Source of the DNA: Xylanibacter ruminicola
Lineage (GTDB): Bacteria > Bacteroidota > Bacteroidia > Bacteroidales > Bacteroidaceae
Assembly (NCBI RefSeq): GCF_900107775.1
Contig: NZ_FNRF01000001.1
Coordinates: 1 to 64,000 of the forward strand
Direction of reading: 5' to 3'
Length of the DNA stretch: 64,000 bases
The notes below the pieces were generated by a model. It was not told the DNA's origin. It worked only from the letters and a program-made list of their open reading frames with translations, and searched no databases. Position 1 is the first letter of the stretch; every line of letters begins with the position of its first letter. Made by a program: the position numbers and the translations under genes. Shown here one piece after another: positions 46,136 through 53,362 of this stretch.

Positions 46136-47080
46136 TTATTTAGAATTCATGGATATAGCCGCAGCACCTAAGAGACCTGCAAATTGCGGGTCAAGTTTGG
46201 TAAGTACAACACCATTAGATACGAATCGCATGGTAACAGGATGCAGATAGTGCTCAATATGTTCAAGCATGAAGCCATCTGCAACTACGCCACCTCCTAA
46301 AACCACCGTGTCGGGATCGGTCATTCGCACCAAGTTCATAATCAGATTGGCTAAGGCCTCAGCAGCATTGTCAACCAGCACTCTGCATAAGGGGTCATTC
46401 TGTCCATAGAGGGCAAAGATATCTCTCACGTCAACGCGTTCACCATTCACTGTAGGAATCTGCAATGCAGTAGGATATTGTTTCTGGAGTAAACGGGCAC
46501 AACGGTCGAAGCCCATACCGGAAGCAATAGCCTCCACACAGTCAACTCGACCACATGGACATTTCACGCCCACCTGAACTCCCACTCTCACATGCCCCAC
46601 TTCGCCAGCATTAAAATGACTACCACGAACTTGTTGCCCATTGATAACGAGACCAGCAGCGATGCCCGTACCAACGTTGACATATAAGAAGTTACGTGAC
46701 ACCCTACCATGCCCCCACATCATCTCTGCACGCGTGGCACTCTTCACATCGTTGTCAATAAAGCAAGGCATACCGTACGTTTCAGACAGTTGCTGTGCCA
46801 GAGGCATTGGGTAGGTTCGCTCGGGATCAATCTGCTGCCAGATACCCTGCTCATAGTCAACACGTCCTATCAATCCAACCCCCATTGCTACGGGCGGCTG
46901 CTTGTACCAACCCACCTGATGGATATAATCATCCAAAGAATGACGGATAATATCAAAAGCCACCTGCTGATTGAAATAGCCAGAGTCATAACGCTTGTGA
47001 TTGTAAATGTTCCCTTGGCCATCAACCTCGCCTATCAGGAGTTTAGTGCCGCCTAAATCTAAACCTAAATAAGTTTCCAT
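46136..47080 (-). CDS. ROK-family sugar kinase
   Basis: The 314-residue protein has the ATP-binding LGLDLGGTKLLIGEVD at the N-terminus, the sugar-binding DNDVKSATRAEMMWGHG with catalytic Asp (about 109), GTGIAAGLVINGQ, GEVGHVRV, and the ROK zinc site CPCGRVDCVEA. ROK kinases phosphorylate glucose, GlcNAc, ManNAc or similar at O6. It has no N-terminal helix-turn-helix and so is an enzyme, not a repressor. Between NagB/AgaI and the regulator, it likely makes the deaminase substrate after deacetylation or a hexosamine phosphate. Confidence 0.88.
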   Translation of the reverse strand: METYLGLDLGGTKLLIGEVDGQGNIYNHKRYDSGYFNQQVAFDIIRHSLDDYIHQVGWYKQPPVAMGVGLIGRVDYEQGIWQQIDPERTYPMPLAQQLSETYGMPCFIDNDVKSATRAEMMWGHGRVSRNFLYVNVGTGIAAGLVINGQQVRGSHFNAGEVGHVRVGVQVGVKCPCGRVDCVEAIASGMGFDRCARLLQKQYPTALQIPTVNGERVDVRDIFALYGQNDPLCRVLVDNAAEALANLIMNLVRMTDPDTVVLGGGVVADGFMLEHIEHYLHPVTMRFVSNGVVLTKLDPQFAGLLGAAAISMNSK

Positions 47081-47099
47081 ATTTGTTTTATTTTATTGT

Positions 47100-47960
47100 T
47101 TATTTCATCATCTTACTTGGAGAAAAGCCAAATTGTTTCTTAAAACAGGTGCTGAAGTACTTGGGATCATTATATCCCACTTTTACTGCTACTTCTGCTA
47201 TCGTCCATAGTTTCGCTTCCAATAACCTTTTCGATTCATTCAGTCTGAATATTCGCAAATAGTCATTTGGACAGTGCCCTGTTGTGGCTTTGATTTTGGT
47301 AAACATAGCCGTACGGCTCATCCCCATTTCCTGGCAGATATCATTAATCTGCAACTCGCTGTTGGACAATTGCGCCCTGATAACCTTATCAAGTCTTTGC
47401 AGAAATTCCAAATCACTCGTTTCCTTGACAGCGCCAGACTTGCTCAGATCCGGAAGTCCTTTTGTTGGTTCTTCGAGTACAATTCCTATTCTGGCTTTCA
47501 GTATCGACATGTCGCAGGGTTTGGTGATAAAGTCTTTTGCACCAGCCTCCAAACCATAAACGATATCGGTACTATAGGATAGCGACGAGAGGAATACGAC
47601 TGGTAGCATACAGGTTTCTGCATCTTCTCTGATGGCATGACAGAGTTCATCGCCACCCATATCCTGCATCAGGTATTCGGATATGACAAGGTCGGCTTTG
47701 ATATCCTCAATCATATGGATAGCCTGCTGTCCACTCTTCACGAACACCAAGTCATAGTCAGACTGCAAACCTGCTTTCAGATTCGTCTCTGTATCCTCAT
47801 CCATACCCACCACTAGAATTTTTTTCTTGATATGGGTAACTACTGTTTCTGGACGCGACGCCTTACAGTCAACTTCATCCATCTGCCGTCTCCTATGAAG
47901 GAGCCAGACGACAACTGCCAACAGCAGTATATTGAAAAAAATACTTATCCAAGTAATCAT
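47100..47960 (-). CDS. Membrane-anchored receiver/AraC regulator with Glu at the phosphoacceptor position
   Basis: The 286-residue protein has one N-terminal membrane helix (about 4-21, ISIFFNILLLAVVVWLL), then a receiver domain (about 46-165) and an AraC-type helix-turn-helix domain (about 185-286, ending FKKQFGFSPSKMMK). Layout equals the C-terminal half of hybrid two-component regulators, but no sensor or kinase is encoded nearby. In the receiver, DLVISEYLMQDMGGDE places Glu95 where the phosphorylated Asp normally is; acidic-pocket residues (Asp54, Glu55, Asp56) and Lys147 are kept. Glu can mimic phosphorylation, so it may be permanently active or tuned by another cue. The start overlaps the GH9 stop (ATGA). 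Confidence 0.87.
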   Translation of the reverse strand: MITWISIFFNILLLAVVVWLLHRRRQMDEVDCKASRPETVVTHIKKKILVVGMDEDTETNLKAGLQSDYDLVFVKSGQQAIHMIEDIKADLVISEYLMQDMGGDELCHAIREDAETCMLPVVFLSSLSYSTDIVYGLEAGAKDFITKPCDMSILKARIGIVLEEPTKGLPDLSKSGAVKETSDLEFLQRLDKVIRAQLSNSELQINDICQEMGMSRTAMFTKIKATTGHCPNDYLRIFRLNESKRLLEAKLWTIAEVAVKVGYNDPKYFSTCFKKQFGFSPSKMMK

Positions 47961-50812
47961 AGCTTCATCAGTTCAGCTAACAGAGATAACCACTTGCCTG
48001 CCGAAGTAAGCCACACCTCTTTATAACAGGCATTATTCGTCATCGGGAAATAGGGCATATCCTTATCCACGATAGCACGAATGCCTACGGGCATCTCACC
48101 TACGATTTCTCCTGACGAGAAACTGTCTTGAGAGGGATAGCGATGACCTTCGCCATACATGAGCGACTGGCAGAATGGATTCTTGCCAAGTGTCCAATAG
48201 AGTTGCTCTATAGCAATATCACTCAGTTCCTGATCATCCAGGAATCTGCCACAAAGTGCAGCAGCCTTACCCGAAGCAAGTATCAATGCCTCGTTGCCAT
48301 CAAAGATATCTGTCCACAGAGGGAAGCGACGCACACTCTGATCCTGATAGATACCACTAGGAATCATCCCATAAGGCAGAGTTACCTTCATGATTTTTTT
48401 GAGATACTGACCGTATAATGTTAAGGCATACTGCCAATGGTGGAAATCCTGATGTTGACGCTGACTCTCACAAAGAGCGACAAGCGCCTGGATAGGCAGT
48501 TGTTCTCTCGACTGGTGCATAAAATGCACTATAGACTGGTGCGTACTGTCACGATAGAAGTAGCCAGCCATCTCACCTGACTGCTCTTGACACATCAATG
48601 TATAGTGAATGTATTGCGCGGCCTTGTCAGCATAAATTTTTTCACCTGTCAGCTGGTAGAGCATGGATGCCGACCACGAGGCAGCAGCCATCCATATGCT
48701 CTCAGGCATGCCATAAGTATGCTCCATTTTAATTTTAAAGGTGTCGAGACCATGAACCAAGAACTGACTATCTGCAAAGCCAAAGTCCTCAATGGCCACC
48801 TGTTTCAACTGCTCATCGTTTAGCTGCAAGGATGCATAAGCCTCATAAGCAGCATAAAGATAGTTGTCGAAGGCATGATGCTGTTTACGTACAGTATGGA
48901 TATCATCCTCTGTACCAGCGATACCATCAGTCCAGTGAAGCAGTCCTATACTACTGGCTCGCCATCCATCACCCATGCGGGTGTTCATAAGTTGCCGAAG
49001 CCCGTGCTGGGCCTCGTCGAGTAAACGTTCGGCCAATTGTGGATGGAGTTGTTTGCACACCTGGTATGCTTCAAGCAATGCAAATGTCACATCACCAGTC
49101 TGAAGTGTTTGCTGCGACAAGTCGCCTGCATCATGCCAGCCACCGCCGTAGCTGAATGGCTGTCCATTGTGATCACAGAACACATCCGTGTGGCATCTGG
49201 CATGGATACCATCAACGACATCGCCACAACGCTGACAACGGATAAAATTCAGCGTTTTCCACATGGTACCGTCCAATGCATGCCGACTGATAGGAAATGG
49301 TGCCGAATGTAAATCGTCTAATACCAGACTATAGATACCCTCTCGCTGAAAATCGGAGAAATCGATGACAGCCAACTGACTGTTGAGAGTAGATGGCACC
49401 ACTTGCGTTGTTCCCTGAAACACTACCCGATGTGTCTGTTCATCGATGAGTTTGAAATTTCCGCCCTGACCAGCCACCAATGCTGTCTTAGGCCCCATTG
49501 TAAAATAGCCAGACATTGAATAAGCCATCTTTCCTGGTGCCACCTGCCAACCTGCAGTCTGCTCTGGCTGTGCCACACGTTCCAGTTGCATGTTACGGAT
49601 TTCGTAATGAATAGAGTCCTGTTTAGAGAGATTTCTGCCCTTGATGTCCGTATAAAGTCGTATGTCGGTGACCTCTTTACGAGGCATCTCTTCTATCTGA
49701 TAGATTACATGCTGCCAAACCTTTTTCTCCACATTCACCAAATGAGCTCCCCCCCCACTGTAAGGATGGCTATCTACAGCCACATTTACATTAGCGATAC
49801 CAGCATCCAAATCTGTACGGATATCAAAGGAGATACGATTCCAGTCCTCCAGGTTATGGTTATTCAGAGGAATGGTGATACTCGATGTACCATAAATGGC
49901 ATAATCTGGATCATCTTTCGGACCTATGGCTCGCTTTCCAGTGCTGACAGGCAGTGCCAACACCCATTTTCCATTGATCATTTTTGAGGCAACGATGGGC
50001 TGAGCCTTCATTTCGCTTTCTAGTGATGCTTCTGCATAGCACTTCATGGGACGGTTCAGCACCCAGAGAAGTGCGTTGGTAAACATTCTGACGAAATCAG
50101 GATTATCAAAAAGTGAGGCACTATGCCCTATTTGGAAATATACATTACGAGCAGGTTTACTGAGGTTAGTCCAGATAACAGGGTGATCGCCCATCTTCAC
50201 ACCAGAAGCTGGATGATAGGTATTTTCATCCACACTTGCCAGCACATGCACATGTCGCCGAGGCGTCTGATCATAAGTGTACCATTCGTCTTCCTTTATC
50301 AGAAACTTTGGATTGACACCCGACATCACAGGATGCCCTGGATCTTCCACTATCACTTGTCCATCGGCCTTCTCTGCAATGTAATTCTGGAATCGGATGC
50401 TTCCAAGAAAGTCACTGAACCACAGCCACATAGGATAGCCGTCGAACTCACCTAACAGCGATGCATGATGGAAACCAATCCATGCTACAGTCCCCTTATC
50501 AATAGCCTGTTCGAACTCTTTCATGGCCACCTGACTCCATACATAGGGCGGATAATTCAGTTGCACCACCAGATCGTATTGAGCGATGTCACCAGCTTGC
50601 AATTTGTTACAGTCATCAAGTTCTGTGATGCTGAAATTCATTTCTTCTGCCTGCTGGTGCAGCCAGCGCAGTCCCGTTTGGGTAAAAGCATCATGCTGCC
50701 CTCCCAATTCGGCCAGCACCAGCACGCGCTTTTGTGCAGCCATCAGGTCTATCATATGGCACAGTAGCACAAGTACTATCCATGCCCATCGTCTCACCAA
50801 TATCGTTTTCAT
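47957..50812 (-). CDS. ThuA-like domain fused to glycoside hydrolase family 9
   Basis: The start was set at the ATG at 50812 (MKTILVRRWAW, signal peptide ending LMAAQ), one base after the ThuA gene stop, giving 951 residues. Residues ~25-265 are a ThuA/glutamine-amidotransferase-like domain (WIGFHHASLLGEFDG, NVYFQIGHSASLFDNPDFVRMFTNALLW). A beta-rich linker follows, then a CelD_N immunoglobulin-like domain (~425-505) and a GH9 (alpha/alpha)6 barrel (~510-945). The GH9 catalytic base region is GGGWHDAGD near 560, and a Glu in CYKEVWL lies near the C-terminus. GH9 includes cellulases and exo-glucosaminidases. With amino-sugar genes beside it, exo-glucosaminidase-like activity is a reasonable but unproven guess. 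Confidence 0.87.
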   Translation of the reverse strand: MKTILVRRWAWIVLVLLCHMIDLMAAQKRVLVLAELGGQHDAFTQTGLRWLHQQAEEMNFSITELDDCNKLQAGDIAQYDLVVQLNYPPYVWSQVAMKEFEQAIDKGTVAWIGFHHASLLGEFDGYPMWLWFSDFLGSIRFQNYIAEKADGQVIVEDPGHPVMSGVNPKFLIKEDEWYTYDQTPRRHVHVLASVDENTYHPASGVKMGDHPVIWTNLSKPARNVYFQIGHSASLFDNPDFVRMFTNALLWVLNRPMKCYAEASLESEMKAQPIVASKMINGKWVLALPVSTGKRAIGPKDDPDYAIYGTSSITIPLNNHNLEDWNRISFDIRTDLDAGIANVNVAVDSHPYSGGGAHLVNVEKKVWQHVIYQIEEMPRKEVTDIRLYTDIKGRNLSKQDSIHYEIRNMQLERVAQPEQTAGWQVAPGKMAYSMSGYFTMGPKTALVAGQGGNFKLIDEQTHRVVFQGTTQVVPSTLNSQLAVIDFSDFQREGIYSLVLDDLHSAPFPISRHALDGTMWKTLNFIRCQRCGDVVDGIHARCHTDVFCDHNGQPFSYGGGWHDAGDLSQQTLQTGDVTFALLEAYQVCKQLHPQLAERLLDEAQHGLRQLMNTRMGDGWRASSIGLLHWTDGIAGTEDDIHTVRKQHHAFDNYLYAAYEAYASLQLNDEQLKQVAIEDFGFADSQFLVHGLDTFKIKMEHTYGMPESIWMAAASWSASMLYQLTGEKIYADKAAQYIHYTLMCQEQSGEMAGYFYRDSTHQSIVHFMHQSREQLPIQALVALCESQRQHQDFHHWQYALTLYGQYLKKIMKVTLPYGMIPSGIYQDQSVRRFPLWTDIFDGNEALILASGKAAALCGRFLDDQELSDIAIEQLYWTLGKNPFCQSLMYGEGHRYPSQDSFSSGEIVGEMPVGIRAIVDKDMPYFPMTNNACYKEVWLTSAGKWLSLLAELMKL

Positions 50813-50813
50813 A

Positions 50814-51620
50814 CTATTTCTCAAAAGGATTGCCTTTAGGGTCACAGCTTACCACCCACCTGAACGCATTCGTATAAAGCATATTCTGCGTGGCCTCCAT
50901 GAAACTCTCGTCACCATGTCCCATATTCAGATAAATCATTCGATATCTTTTGTTTGTCCACACAATAGGAAAATCGCCTGACTTCACCACATCCTTAATA
51001 CCAAAAGGATACATCTTAGATGATATCGACACCAGAATTTCTACATCTTTATCCTGACGAGGCGATGTGGTCCATTGATAATATTCTGAGGCAGGCGCCA
51101 CATACTGTTCAGGTAGCGTGCGTGTAACAGGATGCTCAGATGTTTCCACTCTGACCAAAGCAGACTGTGGTGGCCATTGATTACAGAGGAATGAGCCACA
51201 ACCCAAGAACTCGGTCATCCAGGGCCATTCGGCCTCGTTAGCCCTAAACGCAGAGGCGTGGAACCCCATCCATCCACCTCCATTCTCCATATAGGTCTGA
51301 AAAGCTTCACGTGTCTTCTTGTCAGCTATTCCATAGTTACACATAATGATGATACTATAGTTTTGCAGACTATCACGATAATCACCCAGATTGGTGGTCA
51401 CATCCAACAGATAGCCTTCTCCATACGTCAGTTTATGAAAAAACTGAATAGCCTGTTTATCAAACTGCACATGAGCCTCTTCGGCTGTAGGTTCATAACA
51501 CAATAGTGCCTTGAATCGAGGCCCTTTGGCATAGTTAGCCGGATAGTCTTCAGTCTGAGCATTCAAGTTCAAACCATTAACGAATAGCAATGCTGTTAAA
51601 ATTAGTTTTAGAATCTTCAT
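50814..51620 (-). CDS. Secreted ThuA-domain protein
   Basis: The 268-residue protein has a signal peptide (MKILKLILTALLFVNGLNLNAQ) and a single ThuA domain: LLCYEPTAEEAHVQFDKQAI, the GGGWMGFHASAFRANEAEWPWMTEFLGC block, YEYYQWT-like region and IVWTNKRYRMIYLNMGHGDESF. It is related to the N-terminal domain of the GH9 fusion that follows it, so two ThuA modules are made together. ThuA domains are widespread in sugar loci but their activity is poorly defined (roles with trehalose or as oxidoreductase or hydrolase partners have been proposed). It leads the second locus-2 operon. Confidence 0.88.
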   Translation of the reverse strand: MKILKLILTALLFVNGLNLNAQTEDYPANYAKGPRFKALLCYEPTAEEAHVQFDKQAIQFFHKLTYGEGYLLDVTTNLGDYRDSLQNYSIIIMCNYGIADKKTREAFQTYMENGGGWMGFHASAFRANEAEWPWMTEFLGCGSFLCNQWPPQSALVRVETSEHPVTRTLPEQYVAPASEYYQWTTSPRQDKDVEILVSISSKMYPFGIKDVVKSGDFPIVWTNKRYRMIYLNMGHGDESFMEATQNMLYTNAFRWVVSCDPKGNPFEK

Positions 51621-51647
51621 TTTTTATCTTGTTTATTAGTCGCGCTG

Positions 51648-51655
51648 CAAAAGTA
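51648..51655 (-). promoter_or_regulatory. -7 box of the ThuA-GH9 operon
   Basis: Minus-strand TACTTTTG (51655 to 51648). As at the locus-2 SusC promoter, no -33 element is found at 19-20 bases. The leader to the ATG at 51620 is about 22 bases. Confidence 0.55.
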
Positions 51656-51686
51656 TCACATTCCCGTGACATAGAAGTTTAATAAT

Positions 51687-51713
51687 TGACAAATCGAGTA
51701 GAGAATCTGTCAT
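51687..51713. promoter_or_regulatory. Operator-like element upstream of ThuA-GH9 operon
   Basis: TGACAAAT (51687-51694), GAGTAGA, then CTGTCAT (51707-51713) match the element at 44029-44055 in 22 of 27 positions. It starts 32 bases from the -7 box, the same distance as there. It also contains an imperfect inverted repeat, TGACAAAT against ATCTGTCA. It is probably bound by the regulator encoded at 47100-47960. Confidence 0.6.
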
Positions 51714-51984
51714 TACTTACAAAAAAAGTCAGTTATTCATCTTTCTATCGGTACAAAGTTACAAAAAATAATCCATCCTGTTCATTCACAAAATAAAGAT
51801 GTGGATAAAAACAAAACTGCCAAAACGTAACGATTTGTATTTAAACCATTTACGTATCTGCACCAGCTATGACAATATAGATTCAGTATGGATAAATGGA
51901 TGGCATTATAGAGTTTGCGAACAACTCTGTTCACGACATTAACATCTTTTTTGCATAAAATACACATATCTCGCAAAAGTTTTG
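51714..51984. other. Non-coding gap between locus 2 and miaB
   Basis: This is AT-rich DNA between two divergent promoters. A small hairpin, GAACA-ACTC-TGTTC, lies near 51920. No convincing gene, RNA or repeat was found. Confidence 0.5.
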
Positions 51985-51992
51985 TACCTTTG
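51985..51992 (+). promoter_or_regulatory. -7 box of miaB
   Basis: TACCTTTG at 51985-51992; only eight bases separate it from the miaB ATG at 52001. No consensus -33 element is seen at the normal distance. Confidence 0.6.
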
Positions 51993-52000
51993 CAGGCGAA

Positions 52001-53335
52001 ATGAAGAAGTTATATATTGAAACCTATGGCTGCCAGATGAATGTGGCAGACTCTGAAGTAGTTGCATCGGTGATGCAGATGGCTGGTTACGAAACCACAG
52101 AGACCATCGACGAGGCCGATGCTGTATTCTTGAATACCTGTTCTGTTCGTGATAATGCCGAACAGAAGATTTTTCACCGTCTGGATGCGCTGGATGCTGA
52201 GCGCCGTCGCCGCCAGAAGGCAGATCCTGAAGCCAATCGCATGCTGATTGGCGTGTTGGGTTGTATGGCCGAGAGGGCTCAGAACGACCTGCTCGACAAC
52301 CACCACTGCGACTTGGTGGCTGGTCCTGATGCTTATCTCTCACTGCCCGACCTGATTGCGCAGGCCGAGTTGGGACATAAGGCCATGAATACCGAACTCT
52401 CTACCAGCGAGACTTATAAGGATGTGGTACCCCAGCGTATCGGCATCGGTCATAAGATTGGTGGTTTTGTGAGCATTATGCGTGGTTGCAACAATTTCTG
52501 CCACTACTGTATTGTGCCTTACACCCGTGGTCGTGAGCGCAGTCGCGATATCGAGAGTATCCTGCGCGAGGTGCGCGACCTGCGCGATAAAGGCTATAAG
52601 GAGGTTACCCTGTTGGGGCAGAATGTCAACTCGTATAAGTTCGAGGACATTGATTTCCCCACGTTATTAAGAAAGGTGGCCGAAGAGGTGCCCACCATGC
52701 GCGTGCGCTTTACCACATCGCACCCCAAGGACATGAGCGACGAAACCCTGAAGGTGATCGCCGAGGTGCCTAACGTTTGCAAGCACATCCACCTGCCCGT
52801 ACAGAGTGGTAGCGACCGCATTCTGAAGTTAATGAACCGCAAATACACCCGCGAGTGGTATATGGATCGCGTACATGCCATCCGTCGTATCATCCCCGAT
52901 TGCGGTCTTTCTACCGATATCTTTGTAGGTTATCACTCCGAGACAGAGGAAGACCACCAGCTGTCGCTCGACCTGATGCGCGAGGTGGGTTACGATTCTG
53001 CCTTTATGTTCAAATACTCCGAGCGCCCAGGCACTTATGCCTCAAAACACCTACCCGATAATGTATCTGAGGAAGAGAAGATCCGTCGACTGAACGAGCT
53101 CATCGCGCTACAGACCGAGATGAGTGCTATCCAGAACAAGAAGGACGAGGGTAAGGAGTTCGACGTGCTGGTTGAGGGCTTCTCAAAGCGCAGCAGAGAG
53201 CAGCTCTGCGGTCGTACCGAACAGAATAAAATGGTGGTCTTCGATAAGGCCGGTCACCATATTGGTGAAACTGTTCGTGTGCGCATCACCGGTAGTACCA
53301 GTGCCACCTTATTAGGAGAGGCGGTGGAAAAGTAA
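52001..53335 (+). CDS. miaB: tRNA-2-methylthio-N6-dimethylallyladenosine synthase MiaB
   Basis: The 444-residue radical-SAM methylthiotransferase adds the 2-methylthio group to i6A37 of tRNAs. The N-terminal UPF0004 domain has cluster cysteines (ETYGCQMNVADSE, LNTCSVRDNAE, VLGCMAERA). The radical-SAM motif is CNNFCHYC within MRGCNNFCHYCIVPYTRGRERSR. The TRAM domain occupies the C-terminus (FDVLVEGFSKRSREQLCGRTEQNKMVVF). The QNVNSY and TSHPKDMSDE blocks favour MiaB over MtaB or RimO. A purine-rich AAAAGTA-type repeated spacer (53332-53362) follows. Confidence 0.95.
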   Translation: MKKLYIETYGCQMNVADSEVVASVMQMAGYETTETIDEADAVFLNTCSVRDNAEQKIFHRLDALDAERRRRQKADPEANRMLIGVLGCMAERAQNDLLDNHHCDLVAGPDAYLSLPDLIAQAELGHKAMNTELSTSETYKDVVPQRIGIGHKIGGFVSIMRGCNNFCHYCIVPYTRGRERSRDIESILREVRDLRDKGYKEVTLLGQNVNSYKFEDIDFPTLLRKVAEEVPTMRVRFTTSHPKDMSDETLKVIAEVPNVCKHIHLPVQSGSDRILKLMNRKYTREWYMDRVHAIRRIIPDCGLSTDIFVGYHSETEEDHQLSLDLMREVGYDSAFMFKYSERPGTYASKHLPDNVSEEEKIRRLNELIALQTEMSAIQNKKDEGKEFDVLVEGFSKRSREQLCGRTEQNKMVVFDKAGHHIGETVRVRITGSTSATLLGEAVEK

Positions 53336-53362
53336 AAGGGTAAAAAAGTAAAAAGTAGAAAA

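Noticed and set aside
51782-51976. Small minus-strand frame (64 codons) between locus 2 and miaB
   Set aside because: No ribosome-binding site, no recognisable motif, AT-rich composition; it overlaps the miaB promoter region.
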